Both the position numbers and the translations under genes were made by a program. A DNA stretch of 64,000 bases from NCBI GenBank assembly GCA_015060625.1, contig SUYC01000003.1, positions 186,001 through 250,000 of the forward strand, read 5' to 3'. The DNA is from Xylanibacter ruminicola. GTDB lineage: Bacteria; Bacteroidota; Bacteroidia; Bacteroidales; Bacteroidaceae. The notes below the pieces were generated by a model that saw only the letters and a program-made list of their open reading frames with translations, searched no databases and was not told the origin of the DNA. Below are positions 23,414 to 33,252 of this stretch, one piece after another (within the stretch, counting starts at the first letter, position 1; each line of letters opens with the position of its first letter).

Positions 23414-25346
23414 TTCTAAAATTTGGATTATAAGATTTAGGCTTGCCATAGCCTGACGATTTGCCACTACCAGAGGCCTTGGGACCACTGCCAGCAGGGC
23501 GATAACCACCTTGTGGGGGCATGCCTGAATAGAGTTTGGCAATGAGGTCGGGGCGACCTATGCGGCGCAACGACTGCTCGATGCCACGACGCTCTTCGGG
23601 CTTATACCAGAAGAAGAACTGGCGCTGGGCCAACTTTTCTTGAGGTGTTTTGGCACTGAACACGGGTTGGAGCGTGTAGGGATCGAAGCCTGTGTACCAG
23701 GTCTCGGTGGCGTTGGTGAGTGGTGTGGGCGTAAAGTCCTGTACCTGTTCGAGATGGAAATCGAGGTTCTTGGTAATCACTGCCAGCTCGGCCATATCCT
23801 CTTCCTGACAGCCGGGGTGGCTGGAGATGAAGTAGGGGATGATTTGCTGGCGAAGACCCTCCTCGCGATTGATACGGTCGAAGATGCGCTTGAACTCGTA
23901 GAACTGTTGGAACGAAGGCTTGCGCATGAGGTAGAGTACGCGGTCGCTGGTGTGCTCGGGAGCCACTTTGAGGCGTCCGCTCACGTGGCGTGTAATCAAC
24001 TCGCGGGTGTACTCCATCGCGGCTTTATTGCTGGCCTCGTCCTTGCTGCGATGCAATAATAAATCATAACGCACGCCACTGCCGATATAGCTGTGCTTGA
24101 TGCCTGGAAGGGCATCGACAGAGCGATAGATATCGAGCAGTTTGGAATGGTCGGTATTCAGGTTTGGACATATCTGTGGGTGAATGCACGATGGGCGACG
24201 GCACTTTTCGCAGGCGTTCTTGTTGCGCCCACTCATGCCGTACATGTTGGCCGATGGACCACCTAAGTCGCTGAGATTACCCTTAAAGTCGGGCATCTCG
24301 ATGACTTGTTTCACTTCGCGCAGAATGCTCTCTTTTGAACGACAAGTGATGAACTTGCCCTGGTGGGCCGAAATAGTACAGAAAGCGCAGCCACCAAAAC
24401 ATCCTCTATGGATGTTGACCGAGAACTTAATCATGTCGTAGGCGGGGATGCGCTTACCCTTATATTTGGGGTGCGGCTGGCGCGTGTAGGGCAGGTCGAA
24501 CGATGCGTCGAGTTCCTCGGTGGTCATCGGTGGGAAAGGTGGATTCACTACCACGTAGCGACCATCAACCCCCTGCAACAGGCGCTGGGCATGCATCATG
24601 TTCGACTGCTCCTCGACCTGACGGAAATTCTCGGCCTGGGCCTTTTTGTTTTTCAGGCATTCCTCGTGTGAGTGCAGCACGATGTCGCGATCGGTAATCC
24701 CACCGATGATATCCTCCTTACGTGAGAGGTAAACTGTTTGCGGCAGGTCGCGAATATCGCGAATGTTCTCGCCGGCTGCCAATCGCTGTGCCAGTTGGAT
24801 AGTCACCTTTTCGCCCATGCCGTAGGTAATCATATCGGCAGGCGAATAGCATAGCAGGCACTTCTTGAGTTCATCACTCCAGTAGTCGTAATGGGTGACA
24901 CGGCGCAACGAGGCCTCGATACCACCCAGTACTACAGGCACATCGGGGTAGAGCTCCTTCAGGATTTTGGCATAAACAATAGTGGGGTACTCGGGGCGCA
25001 TGTCGTGGCGTCCGTCGGGGCTATAGGCATCCTCTGAGCGCAAACGGCGTGCGGCTGTGTACTTGTTTACCATCGAGTCCATACAACCAGGTGCCACACC
25101 GAAAAACAGGCGAGGGCGGCCTAACTTTTTAAAGTCGCGATAGTCGCCATGCCAGTCGGGCTGGGGCACGATGGCCACACGGAACCCTGCGGCCTCGAGT
25201 GTGCGGCCAATCACGGCGGCACCAAACGATGGATGATCTACATAAGCATCGGCCGAGAACAGGATTACATCAACGTAATCCCATCCTCGGAGTTCGAGCT
25301 CCTTTTTTGTTGTGGGTAGAAAATCAGTTAATCTGTACTCTTTCAA
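23337..25346 (-). CDS. YgiQ-family radical SAM protein
   Basis: 669 aa. The N-terminus FLPTTKKELELRGWDYVDVI and VDHPSFGAAVIGR are YgiQ signatures, and the radical-SAM cluster motif is CFGGCAFC. The product of YgiQ is unknown. The start is a TTG at 25344-25346; an in-frame TAA lies two codons upstream and no ATG gives the full N-terminus. The C-terminal 70 residues are a low-complexity Gly/Ser/Lys/Arg tail that overlaps the next gene. Confidence 0.88.
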   Translation of the reverse strand: MKEYRLTDFLPTTKKELELRGWDYVDVILFSADAYVDHPSFGAAVIGRTLEAAGFRVAIVPQPDWHGDYRDFKKLGRPRLFFGVAPGCMDSMVNKYTAARRLRSEDAYSPDGRHDMRPEYPTIVYAKILKELYPDVPVVLGGIEASLRRVTHYDYWSDELKKCLLCYSPADMITYGMGEKVTIQLAQRLAAGENIRDIRDLPQTVYLSRKEDIIGGITDRDIVLHSHEECLKNKKAQAENFRQVEEQSNMMHAQRLLQGVDGRYVVVNPPFPPMTTEELDASFDLPYTRQPHPKYKGKRIPAYDMIKFSVNIHRGCFGGCAFCTISAHQGKFITCRSKESILREVKQVIEMPDFKGNLSDLGGPSANMYGMSGRNKNACEKCRRPSCIHPQICPNLNTDHSKLLDIYRSVDALPGIKHSYIGSGVRYDLLLHRSKDEASNKAAMEYTRELITRHVSGRLKVAPEHTSDRVLYLMRKPSFQQFYEFKRIFDRINREEGLRQQIIPYFISSHPGCQEEDMAELAVITKNLDFHLEQVQDFTPTPLTNATETWYTGFDPYTLQPVFSAKTPQEKLAQRQFFFWYKPEERRGIEQSLRRIGRPDLIAKLYSGMPPQGGYRPAGSGPKASGSGKSSGYGKPKSYNPNFRNENSRAKHHSEKPQQEKRGRNRRNF

Positions 25347-25372
25347 ATCTTATGTTCCAAATTATTCGAGCA

Positions 25373-25717
25373 TCAATTAAACGGTGTGCCCTGCAAAACG
25401 CTTGTGGTCATGCCCAGACCATCGTTGTCCTGATGCTTCCAGTTAATGTATAATAGCACAAGCTGCTGCAGACCGAATGCCTTCATATTGGGATGATAGA
25501 TGACATCGAGACAGAGGTCGAGCAAGGTCTTGTCCTTACCTGCATCGCCCTCGAGCAGTGCGCGAATGTTCAGTTTCAATTTGTCGAGTACCTGTTCGTC
25601 GACATAGCCGTTAGAGTCGATTAGATCGCGGAAAAGCTGATACTTCTCGATGGTCTGCAGGTGTTCGTCACTTACTTCGATACTTCTGGTTCCTGATGAA
25701 TTAGATTGAATTTTCAT
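25373..25717 (-). CDS. Conserved-looking protein of unknown function (114 aa)
   Basis: Soluble, helical and slightly acidic, starting MKIQSNSSGTRSIEVSDEHLQ. It contains a run of Leu-rich helices (LDKLKLNIRALLEGD, LLDLCLDVIYHPNMKAFGLQQLVLLYI). No family is recognised. It lies 15 bp after the large secreted protein and 26 bp before ygiQ on the same strand, so it is probably part of that operon. Confidence 0.6.
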   Translation of the reverse strand: MKIQSNSSGTRSIEVSDEHLQTIEKYQLFRDLIDSNGYVDEQVLDKLKLNIRALLEGDAGKDKTLLDLCLDVIYHPNMKAFGLQQLVLLYINWKHQDNDGLGMTTSVLQGTPFN

Positions 25718-25732
25718 ACTCTTGATAGTTTT

Positions 25733-28681
25733 TTAGGGGTTATGTGATTGTAATAGGAATTGCAAAATACCGCGCATAATGCTGGCGCGTTTGGGTTCGT
25801 CCTTGATGCACTCGAAGGGGAATCCCATGGTGAAAGCCTTGTAATCGGTACCATTGTAGGCTACCGATGCGCTGTAATCGTCGGCATACTTCATGGCCGA
25901 GAATGCAGGGTAAACAGGCTCGATGATTTCGGGGTGCTGATCGGCATAGTGCTGCTCGTTCAGCTGGCGGTGGAAGGTGAACTGCAGTCCGAGACCATAG
26001 ATGGTGTCACGCTGCAGTGAGTCGGCATTCTGGCCCTGATAGGTTAGCTTGAGTATGTCGGCCAGATAGCTGCGGTCGGCTGGGTCCTGCATGTCGCTGC
26101 CCAGATAGGCACCGCTAACCAGTAATGCACCACCGCGTTTGGTGAATAGTCGGATATGTTCGCGCATAATGGGTGACATGAGCTGATAAGGTACCAGCGA
26201 GTAGCCGTCGTTGCGCTGCAATCCCAGTATCACATCCATCATCTCGTAGTTCTGAGGCAGCACCTCGTTATGATCGAGAGCGGCAGCAGAACAGCTGGCC
26301 ACGCGATACTTACGGGCTGTGGCGATGGCTGTGGCATGGGTGCGAATATAATCGAAATCGTTGCCTGCAATAAACTGTCCCTGCAGAGAGTCGTTGGTAA
26401 AGCCAAGACCGTCGCGACGCTCGCTACCAATCTTGCTCTTGTCCCAACCTATCTGATAGCCCAGCCAACCTGCTGTGCGACCATAGGTGACGCCTGCATC
26501 GGTTTCCAGGTCGAAACCTTGCGAAGCGGTGTTGTCAACTACCTGTGGGGCTGCCAGACGGGTAAAGCCATTGACGATGAGTACCGACTTCTGTGCTTCG
26601 GGCACATCGAATACCGATACCACCTCGCTGGGGAAACTCTCGCCACCCTCGTTAACAGCTGTGACGCGGAACGAGTATAGCTTTTCGGGATCAACAGGGA
26701 TGGTGACAGATGTTTGGTTGCCACCTTTTATATACGTGCCATTATCAAAACCGCTGCGACCGGTGGCAGTATAAACCACAAAGCCTGTGGGCTTGGCGGT
26801 GGGCTCGTACTCGTCGTACACTGTGTTCCAACTAATCTTGGCTTCGCCACGACCTGTTAACTCGGCTACCAGACGGTTGGGTGCCAAAGGCTGTACCACA
26901 TATTTCTTATGATGCATGGCGCTGATGTAGCGCAGCAGGGCTTTGTAGATGCTGCGTGCCAAGTCGAAACGGAAGTTGGGATCCTGACCCAAGCGCATGT
27001 CGGCAAAGTTCTGGTGCGACATCGTTTCGAGAATGGCGCTAGGCACCATGGGGCAACGGGTCTCGGAGTAGTTGCGATCGTAGAGCTCGCGTGTGGGCCA
27101 GTTGCCGTATTTCTTCTTGATATCTGCTGGGATAGAGTAGAGTAGCTCGTCGGCCAGGTCGCGAGATACCAGACGGGTAAGTCCCGAATTGAGAATGCTG
27201 TCGTTGAGGAATGTGGTGCATACACTCAGCGTGCCGGTATGGCTCTTGCCATCGCGTGTGTAGCCAGCATCACTATGGATGGCCAGCGAGAGTTCGATGG
27301 GCACGTTCAAACCGGTGGTGTCGGGGACGAATACTGAACCGCCTGCCAGATGGTTGGTCATATAACTACGCACGTTGATATCGTCGCCATAATCGTCCTC
27401 GCCATCCTTGGTGCTATACACCTCGTAGGGCATGCCTGCCCACTGGGCATAGTAGCGTGCGGCTTCGAGGCAGCGAGGCAGTCCGCTCACACCGCGTCCA
27501 CGATCGATATTACCCATGCCGCCACCAAAGCGTACAGCATCGGCTGTTACCACACCATGGTGGTGGCGACTCAGGTTGCTTAGGGTTACGCAGTTGCGTG
27601 TGCTCTGTCCCTGGTCGAAATAGAATGTACCCAGATAAACCCACGTTTTTTCACCCATCGTCTGGTTCACACGGAACTCGGTGGGAATGCCTTGGTGCCA
27701 CACTGTGTAGTGGGCATCGTCGATACTTTTCTCGGTGGTGTGATAGCTCACGTAAACGGCATAGCTGCCACTCTCGGTGATGGCAGGTTTCCAGATGATT
27801 TCGCTCTGGCGCCTGATGTTATCAGTAGTGGCCGCTTGGCGACAAGAACCAGCGGTAAATGGATTTTCGTAGTCTTCATAACTGCCTGTGTGCCAGGCGA
27901 AACCAGTGGTATTGCTCTTGCTCCACTGATGCTGTCTGTTGGTTTCGGTGTAACCCGAATCAGGGGTGTCGTTATCTACGATAAACTCGTTGCGCTGCCA
28001 GTCGCGTTCGCGTGGCGAGAACACCACAGCGCCTGCATTCTGCAGCATGGGGATGAGGTAGGGGGTAACGATGGTTTGTGTAAACAGATCTTCGCGTGTG
28101 CCAAACAGTGCTGGGCGCTGCCATTTCCACGTGCTGTCCTTGACGTTGAAATAGCGACCATGACTGGCCCATAGCGAGATGTGCCGGTTTTGCAGACCCT
28201 CGGTGATTGTGTAGGGCAGCGAAGCATTTCGTACCCATGGTCTTCCGTGATAGTCGATATCGCCCCAGGTGCGGTTTTTGTCTTTGTTCTGGCGCAAGCG
28301 ATTGGGCACCAGCTGGCGCAGATCCCAGCCACCAGTGGTGATGGTGAGATTGTAGTCCTGTACCGAGTCGGGCAGTAACTGCTGTACCTCCTGGTAGATC
28401 GTTTCGGCCAGATCGTCGGTAAACAACTGTTCGCCCAGATTGTTGTTGGCGCTGATATCGACGGTGCGCAACGAATCGTTAACCACCAGAGTCTTCAGGT
28501 GGAAAGTGGAGCGTATGCGTTGCTCATCGCTCTTGAAATTAACAAAGTATCGGTCTATCTTATCCTTAAGCGATTTATAGGGGTCGGGCGGTGTTTTAAC
28601 CTTTACTTTCTGTGCTGCATCGGTGGGTATAACAGTAAGCAAGGCAAACACAGCCGCGAATATGATACTTGTACGTTTCAT
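25733..28681 (-). CDS. Large secreted amidase-like protein with golvesin-like and fibronectin-like domains
   Basis: 982 aa with a signal peptide (MKRTSIIFAAVFALLTVIPTDA). The central region has amidase_3-like elements (ELSLAIHSDAGY, SAILETMSHQNFADM, which resemble the zinc and Glu sites of N-acetylmuramoyl-L-alanine amidases), interrupted by a golvesin-type carbohydrate-binding segment (YAVYVSYHTTEKSIDDAHYTV). A fibronectin type III-like domain follows (about 640-730), then a C-terminal alpha/beta domain with a glutamine-amidotransferase-like layout. Such proteins are often mislabelled xanthan lyases. The likely role is cell-wall or polysaccharide processing. Confidence 0.7.
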   Translation of the reverse strand: MKRTSIIFAAVFALLTVIPTDAAQKVKVKTPPDPYKSLKDKIDRYFVNFKSDEQRIRSTFHLKTLVVNDSLRTVDISANNNLGEQLFTDDLAETIYQEVQQLLPDSVQDYNLTITTGGWDLRQLVPNRLRQNKDKNRTWGDIDYHGRPWVRNASLPYTITEGLQNRHISLWASHGRYFNVKDSTWKWQRPALFGTREDLFTQTIVTPYLIPMLQNAGAVVFSPRERDWQRNEFIVDNDTPDSGYTETNRQHQWSKSNTTGFAWHTGSYEDYENPFTAGSCRQAATTDNIRRQSEIIWKPAITESGSYAVYVSYHTTEKSIDDAHYTVWHQGIPTEFRVNQTMGEKTWVYLGTFYFDQGQSTRNCVTLSNLSRHHHGVVTADAVRFGGGMGNIDRGRGVSGLPRCLEAARYYAQWAGMPYEVYSTKDGEDDYGDDINVRSYMTNHLAGGSVFVPDTTGLNVPIELSLAIHSDAGYTRDGKSHTGTLSVCTTFLNDSILNSGLTRLVSRDLADELLYSIPADIKKKYGNWPTRELYDRNYSETRCPMVPSAILETMSHQNFADMRLGQDPNFRFDLARSIYKALLRYISAMHHKKYVVQPLAPNRLVAELTGRGEAKISWNTVYDEYEPTAKPTGFVVYTATGRSGFDNGTYIKGGNQTSVTIPVDPEKLYSFRVTAVNEGGESFPSEVVSVFDVPEAQKSVLIVNGFTRLAAPQVVDNTASQGFDLETDAGVTYGRTAGWLGYQIGWDKSKIGSERRDGLGFTNDSLQGQFIAGNDFDYIRTHATAIATARKYRVASCSAAALDHNEVLPQNYEMMDVILGLQRNDGYSLVPYQLMSPIMREHIRLFTKRGGALLVSGAYLGSDMQDPADRSYLADILKLTYQGQNADSLQRDTIYGLGLQFTFHRQLNEQHYADQHPEIIEPVYPAFSAMKYADDYSASVAYNGTDYKAFTMGFPFECIKDEPKRASIMRGILQFLLQSHNP

Positions 28682-29241
28682 TGTTTGGTAATATCTCCTA
28701 TCGAGAAGTTCTCGGGCTTTTTGCCCTTGAAATCCTTAAAATACATTTTTATTTCCCGCATGTCGGCCTCTAAGTCGCCAGTGGGGATGATGGTTTTTGT
28801 ACATTGAATCAGTTTACGCTCATAATCCACCCCATATAATAAAATAGGTATATCAGCCTTGAGAGCGATGAAGTAAAAGCCTTTTTTCCACTCATCAACA
28901 CGACTGCGTGTACCTTCGGGCGTGATGCACAGCTTGAATTGCGATACCTGCTTAGCAGTATCGGCCATTGTATCGGTCATACTCATCTTCTTCTGACGGA
29001 ATACGGGTATGCCCCCCATACTACGAAAAATGGGGCCAAGAGGCCAGAAGAACCATTCCTTTTTCATCAGGAAGTTAATCTTCATACCTTCGGCTCTACT
29101 GTAAAGCTGGCCCAACAAAAAGTCCCAGTTGCTGGTGTGGGGTGCTAAACAGATAATGAATTTATCGGGGTGGTTTTCGGAAATCTCCTTCTGCCACCCC
29201 ATGCGTTTATACAGAATCCATCTGCAAAGTGATTTTAGCAT
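28678..29241 (-). CDS. 1-acyl-glycerol-3-phosphate acyltransferase-like protein
   Basis: 187-aa PlsC/LPLAT-family enzyme with the catalytic APHTSNWDF (HX4D: H-T-S-N-W-D) and the acceptor motif ITPEGTRSR. No membrane helix longer than the N-terminal hydrophobic region is evident. It overlaps the start of the large secreted gene by 4 bp. The acyl acceptor may be glycerol phosphate or another polyol lipid. Confidence 0.88.
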   Translation of the reverse strand: MLKSLCRWILYKRMGWQKEISENHPDKFIICLAPHTSNWDFLLGQLYSRAEGMKINFLMKKEWFFWPLGPIFRSMGGIPVFRQKKMSMTDTMADTAKQVSQFKLCITPEGTRSRVDEWKKGFYFIALKADIPILLYGVDYERKLIQCTKTIIPTGDLEADMREIKMYFKDFKGKKPENFSIGDITKQ

Positions 29242-29254
29242 TGCAGTACCTGGA

Positions 29255-29521
29255 TTATGCGTTAAGCTGATCTACAATTTCTTGTGCTTCGGCGGTAAAC
29301 TTATCGCGCAGGTCCTTATAATAAGCCTGTACATCCATGCCTGGCTCTGGATGAGAAATGCGACTGATATAGTTGGCGCGGAGCATGATTACAGAACGAA
29401 TCAGGGCATTGTCGTTTTCCAAATTTCTATCGTTACCATACAGTGAGAGTGCTACGGCCTCGGCAAAAATCTCGTCACAGATTGCATTGATGCTTTTCTT
29501 TAGTGTCCTTTTGTTCATCAT
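29255..29521 (-). CDS. Small conserved helical protein (88 aa)
   Basis: Starts MMNKRTLKKSINAICDEIFAEAVALSLYG (either of two adjacent ATG codons) and contains RSVIMLRANYISRISHPEPGMDVQAYYKDLRDKF. It is the first gene of the minus-strand operon, 13 bp before the acyltransferase. Similar proteins occur widely in Bacteroidota as far as I recall, without known function. Confidence 0.7.
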   Translation of the reverse strand: MMNKRTLKKSINAICDEIFAEAVALSLYGNDRNLENDNALIRSVIMLRANYISRISHPEPGMDVQAYYKDLRDKFTAEAQEIVDQLNA

Positions 29522-29573
29522 AATTATTTCGTTTATCCCCCTCCTTTTAGGGTGTTTTGTTATATTCAGTAAG

Positions 29574-29581
29574 CAAAGTTA
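29574..29581 (-). promoter_or_regulatory. Promoter of the minus-strand six-gene operon
   Basis: Minus-strand TAACTTTG about 55 bp upstream of the 88-aa gene, with CTTG 19 bp further upstream as a -33-like element. Confidence 0.6.
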
Positions 29582-29676
29582 GAAAAAAAAACTGAGATAA
29601 CAAGTGTTTCACACCAAAAAAATATTAAAATGCCAAAAATACATCGATTTCTTTCGTATTTCTTGCAAAAAATCAC

Positions 29677-29684
29677 TAATTTTG
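29677..29684 (+). promoter_or_regulatory. Promoter -7 box for pfp
   Basis: TAATTTTG followed by CG, about 45 bp before the pfp ATG. No -33 box at standard spacing. Confidence 0.5.
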
Positions 29685-29728
29685 CGCCTCAGAAAACAAT
29701 TACTCATTAATTTATAAGGAATAAAAAT

Positions 29729-31366
29729 ATGGAAAAAAGTGCATTGCAGATGGCGAGAGCCGCTTATCAGCCTAAGTTGCCTAAGGCGCTTCAGGGTGCA
29801 GTAAAAGTTAAGGAGGGTGCCGCTACACAGAGTGTTGGCGATCAGGAGGAAATCAAGAAACTCTTCCCCAATACCTACGGTATGCCTATCGTAGAGTTTG
29901 AGCCCGCTACCGAGGCTAACAACACCAAGATGAACGTAGGTATTATCCTTTCAGGCGGTCAGGCTCCTGGCGGTCACAATGTGATTACTGGTCTCTTCGA
30001 TCAGATTAAGAAGCTGAACCCCGAGAACCGTCTGTTCGGTTTCATCCTGGGTCCTGGCGGTCTGGTAGATCATAACTATATGGAGCTCACAGCTGATATC
30101 ATCGACGAGTATCGCAACACTGGTGGTTTCGATATGATCGGTTCGGGTCGTACTAAGCTTGAGAAGGTTGACCAGTTTGAGAAGGGTCTCGAGATTATCC
30201 GCGAACTCAATATCAAGGCTATCGTTATTATCGGTGGTGACGACTCTAACACCAACGCTTGCGTACTGGCTGAGTACTATGCTGCCAAGAACTATGGCGT
30301 ACAGGTAATCGGTTGTCCTAAGACTATCGACGGTGACCTGAAGAACGATCAGATTGAGACTTCGTTCGGTTTCGATACAGCTTGTAAGACTTACTCTGAG
30401 CTGATTGGTAACATTGAGCGCGACTGTAACTCTGCCCGTAAGTACTGGCACTTTATTAAGGTAATGGGTCGCTCAGCATCTCACATTGCTTTGGAGTGCG
30501 CTCTGCAGACTCAGCCAAACATCTGCTTGATTTCTGAGGAGATCGAGAAGAAAGGTATGAGCCTCGACGATATCGTAACTTACATCGCTAACGCTGTTTG
30601 CCAGCGTGCTGCTGATGGTAACAACTTCGGTACCGTTATCATCCCTGAGGGTGTCATCGAGTTCATTCCTGCTATCAAGAAGCTGATTGCTCAGCTGAAC
30701 GACGTTCTGGCTCTGCCTGAGGCAAAGAACCTGGATCGTCACGAGTCGATCGACTTTGTTAAGGCTCACCTCACCGAGGAGAATCTGGCTGTATTCAACA
30801 GTCTGCCTACAGGTGTTGCCCGTCAGCTGGCTCTCGACCGCGACCCACACGGAAACGTACAGGTTTCACTCATCGAGACCGAGAAGCTGCTCTCTACAAT
30901 GGTAGCTCAGAAGCTCGAGAAGATGAAGAAGGAAGGTAAGTACACAGGTAAGTTCTCAGCTCAGCACCACTTCTTCGGTTACGAGGGACGTTGCGCTGCT
31001 CCTTCTAACTTCGATGCCGACTACTGCTACGCTCTTGGTACATCAGCTGCCCAGCTGATTGCTAACGGCAAGACAGGTTACATGGCTATCGTTAAGAACA
31101 CAACAGCTCCTGCTGAGCAGTGGATTGCTGGTGGTGTGCCCATCACTATGATGATGAACATGGAGAAGCGTAATGGTGAGATGAAACCAGTAATCCGTAA
31201 GGCTCTTGTTGAGCTGGACGGTGCTCCTTTCAAGACTTTCGCTGCACAGCGTGATCGCTGGGCCCGCGAGACTGCTTACGTTTATCCTGGTCCAATCCAG
31301 TACTGGGGTCCAACAGAGGTTTGCGATCAGCCAACCCGTACCCTGGCTCTTGAGAAGGCTAAGTAA
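29729..31366 (+). CDS. pfp: Pyrophosphate-dependent 6-phosphofructokinase
   Basis: 545-aa PPi-PFK that reversibly phosphorylates fructose 6-phosphate in glycolysis. The GGQAPGGHN nucleotide/pyrophosphate loop, IGGDDSNT (the GGDD form typical of PPi use rather than ATP), PKTIDGD (catalytic Asp) and MGR are visible. Length matches the long PPi-PFK class. Codon use is strongly biased to GCT/CGT/AAG, consistent with high expression. A large hairpin terminator follows. Confidence 0.94.
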   Translation: MEKSALQMARAAYQPKLPKALQGAVKVKEGAATQSVGDQEEIKKLFPNTYGMPIVEFEPATEANNTKMNVGIILSGGQAPGGHNVITGLFDQIKKLNPENRLFGFILGPGGLVDHNYMELTADIIDEYRNTGGFDMIGSGRTKLEKVDQFEKGLEIIRELNIKAIVIIGGDDSNTNACVLAEYYAAKNYGVQVIGCPKTIDGDLKNDQIETSFGFDTACKTYSELIGNIERDCNSARKYWHFIKVMGRSASHIALECALQTQPNICLISEEIEKKGMSLDDIVTYIANAVCQRAADGNNFGTVIIPEGVIEFIPAIKKLIAQLNDVLALPEAKNLDRHESIDFVKAHLTEENLAVFNSLPTGVARQLALDRDPHGNVQVSLIETEKLLSTMVAQKLEKMKKEGKYTGKFSAQHHFFGYEGRCAAPSNFDADYCYALGTSAAQLIANGKTGYMAIVKNTTAPAEQWIAGGVPITMMMNMEKRNGEMKPVIRKALVELDGAPFKTFAAQRDRWARETAYVYPGPIQYWGPTEVCDQPTRTLALEKAK

Positions 31367-31383
31367 TATATGAATGGTTAGTT

Positions 31384-31464
31384 GAAAGTGGATAGTGGAC
31401 AGTTGTGATTACATTTAGTAATTGAAGGTAATCATAACTTTCCATTGTTCACTTTCCTTTTTTT
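31384..31464 (+). terminator. Long imperfect-hairpin terminator made of heptad repeats
   Basis: Arms 31384-31412 and 31428-31456 pair over 29 bp with five mismatches or wobbles, followed by seven T residues. The left arm includes the 7-nt units AGTTGAA, AGTGGAT, AGTGGAC, AGTTGTG, the complement of the heptad family found in queA. Confidence 0.8.
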
Positions 31465-31473
31465 ATTGATAAT

Positions 31474-32370
31474 ATGGCAAAGCGCCGCGTAGTTCGTCGA
31501 AAGGGAGTGGGAATCTCTCATACTTACCATGGTCCTCGTGGCCGTCGTAAGCCTGGATTCTTTGTCCGTATGCTGCGTCATATGCCCGGGTGGGCCTATT
31601 GGCTGGGTGGCGGTGCTGTAGTGGCTATCTACGTTTATTTCTTCTACTATTTCTTTGTAGGTCCGTTCGGATTTCGCTGGCGTGCTCTTTATGGCGACGT
31701 GAGCTATCCCGAAGGCTACGAAATTCATGGTATCGATATCAGTCATCATCAGGGGCGCATCAACTGGGATGAGTTGAAGGAAAATGGTACGATAAATCAT
31801 TGTCCTATCCGTTTTGTGATGATAAAGGCTACCGAAGGTGCTACTCGTACCGACGAGAATTTTCGCGATAACTTTTATCAGGCACGCGAAAATGGTTTTA
31901 CCCGTGGCGCTTATCATTTTTATAGTGTGCATACACCTGCCGAACAGCAGGCTTACCATTTTATCAGAACGGTAAAACTGGAGAACGGCGACTTGCCACC
32001 AGTGCTGGATGTGGAGCATAAACCCAAGAACCAGACCGACGAGCAGTTTAAAAACTCGGTGCTACAGTGGCTTGATATTGTGGAGAAACACTATCAGGTG
32101 AAACCGATTATCTATACCTATTTTAAATTCAAGACGCGCTATCTCGACGACCCTGTGTTCGATCAGTATCCTTATTGGATAGCGCATTACTATGTTGACT
32201 CGCTGGAATATCAGGGTGCATGGAAATTCTGGCAGCATACCGATGTGGGCCGTCTGCCTGGTATTAAGGGCACGGTTGACTTTAATATCTACAACGGTTC
32301 GTATTACGACTTGCGCCAAATGACTCTTGGTTCGCAAGAGACGATTGGCGAAAAAGCTTATCGAGAATAA
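31474..32370 (+). CDS. GH25-family lysozyme-like protein, membrane-anchored
   Basis: 298 aa. A very basic N-terminus (MAKRRVVRRKGVG) precedes one membrane helix (about 40-62, YWLGGGAVVAIYVYFFYYFFVG), then a GH25 barrel: GIDISHHQGRINW (catalytic Asp), FVMIKATEG, GAYHFY, LPPVLDVEHK (catalytic Asp/Glu pair) and YWIAHY near the end. It is expected to be a muramidase facing the periplasm and anchored in the inner membrane. Confidence 0.9.
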   Translation: MAKRRVVRRKGVGISHTYHGPRGRRKPGFFVRMLRHMPGWAYWLGGGAVVAIYVYFFYYFFVGPFGFRWRALYGDVSYPEGYEIHGIDISHHQGRINWDELKENGTINHCPIRFVMIKATEGATRTDENFRDNFYQARENGFTRGAYHFYSVHTPAEQQAYHFIRTVKLENGDLPPVLDVEHKPKNQTDEQFKNSVLQWLDIVEKHYQVKPIIYTYFKFKTRYLDDPVFDQYPYWIAHYYVDSLEYQGAWKFWQHTDVGRLPGIKGTVDFNIYNGSYYDLRQMTLGSQETIGEKAYRE

Positions 32371-32379
32371 ATAAGTGTG

Positions 32380-33120
32380 TTATCCTCTGCGACGGAATTC
32401 GGAGCAGGTGATAGCGGTGGCGATGGCTACATTCAGACTATCGGCAGTGGGACCCTTGTGGAAATCGGGAATCAGCAGTTTGTGAGTGACTCGTGTGCGT
32501 ACGGCATCGCTGATGCCATTGCCCTCATTACCCATCACGATCAGTCCTTTTTGCGACAACTCCTGCGTGTAGATGTTTTCGCCATCCAAGAAGGTTCCAT
32601 AAACGGGGAAATCCTTGGGAAGCGAATCCAGCATTTGCAAAATGTCTATATAAATAATATGTACGCGGGCAATTGAACCCATGGTGGCCTGAACCACTTT
32701 GGGGTTCCAGGCATCTACCGTACCCTCGCTGCAATAGATGGTATCGATGCCAAACCAGTCGGCAATACGGATGATAGTGCCCAGATTGCCGGGGTCCTGG
32801 ACGTTGTCGAGCAGAATGGATAGTTGTGTGGTGTTAGGTGCTTGGTGTTGGTGGGTTGGTATGGGGAAGAGGGCGAGCACCTGCTGGGGGTGCTGCTGCA
32901 GAGAGAGTTTGGTAAGCTCATCGTTGCTGACCTCGATAGCACCGGCAACAGGGTTGTCGGCTATCCACTCGGCAGTAGCAAAGAGCTGTTTGGGGGCATA
33001 GCCAGCTTTCAGCAAGTCGCCCACAACCTTATGACCTTCGGCAATGAAAAGGCCATCTTGTTTGCGAAACTTCTTCAACTCAAATTGGTGTACGTATTTG
33101 ATCTGATTCTTGCTTATCAT
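32380..33120 (-). CDS. SpoU/TrmH-family RNA 2'-O-methyltransferase
   Basis: 246 aa. The N-terminal L30e-like substrate domain (FIAEGHKVVGDLLKAG) is followed by a SPOUT knot with LDNVQDPGNLGTIIRIADWFG, LIVMGNEGNGIS and SLNVAIATAI. The target could be 23S rRNA or tRNA. Between the two domains a short Pro/Gln/His-rich linker (IPTHQHQAPNTTQL) is encoded by a period-7 repeat. It is divergent from tamL, a common arrangement in Bacteroidota as far as I recall. Confidence 0.9.
   Translation of the reverse strand: MISKNQIKYVHQFELKKFRKQDGLFIAEGHKVVGDLLKAGYAPKQLFATAEWIADNPVAGAIEVSNDELTKLSLQQHPQQVLALFPIPTHQHQAPNTTQLSILLDNVQDPGNLGTIIRIADWFGIDTIYCSEGTVDAWNPKVVQATMGSIARVHIIYIDILQMLDSLPKDFPVYGTFLDGENIYTQELSQKGLIVMGNEGNGISDAVRTRVTHKLLIPDFHKGPTADSLNVAIATAITCSEFRRRG
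32830..32864. repeat. Heptad tandem repeat inside the SpoU gene
   Basis: Plus-strand units GGTGTTA, GGTGCTT, GGTGTTG, GTGGGTT, GGTATGG: period 7, five units, degenerate. It encodes the interdomain linker on the minus strand. Confidence 0.7.
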
Positions 33121-33143
33121 ACTCTGTCTGTCTGATTTTTGTG

Positions 33144-33151
33144 CAAAGTTA
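33144..33151 (-). promoter_or_regulatory. Promoter -7 box for the SpoU gene
   Basis: Minus-strand TAACTTTG followed by CA, 24 bp before the start codon. Confidence 0.55.
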
Positions 33152-33237
33152 CAGGTTTTTGGGCATGAATCACGCGAAATGGACGATTTTTTTTATTATT
33201 TCGTGTTAATTCCTGCCTTTCGTGCCGTTTTTTTTAT

Positions 33238-33245
33238 TAATTTTG
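33238..33245 (+). promoter_or_regulatory. Promoter -7 box for tamL
   Basis: TAATTTTG followed by CG only 8 bp before the tamL ATG, so the transcript would have a very short leader. Confidence 0.5.
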
Positions 33246-33252
33246 CGCCAAA

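Noticed and set aside
25733..28681. Xanthan lyase
   Set aside because: The common database name is not supported: the visible motifs are amidase-like, golvesin-like and fibronectin-like, without a polysaccharide-lyase fold that I can recognise.
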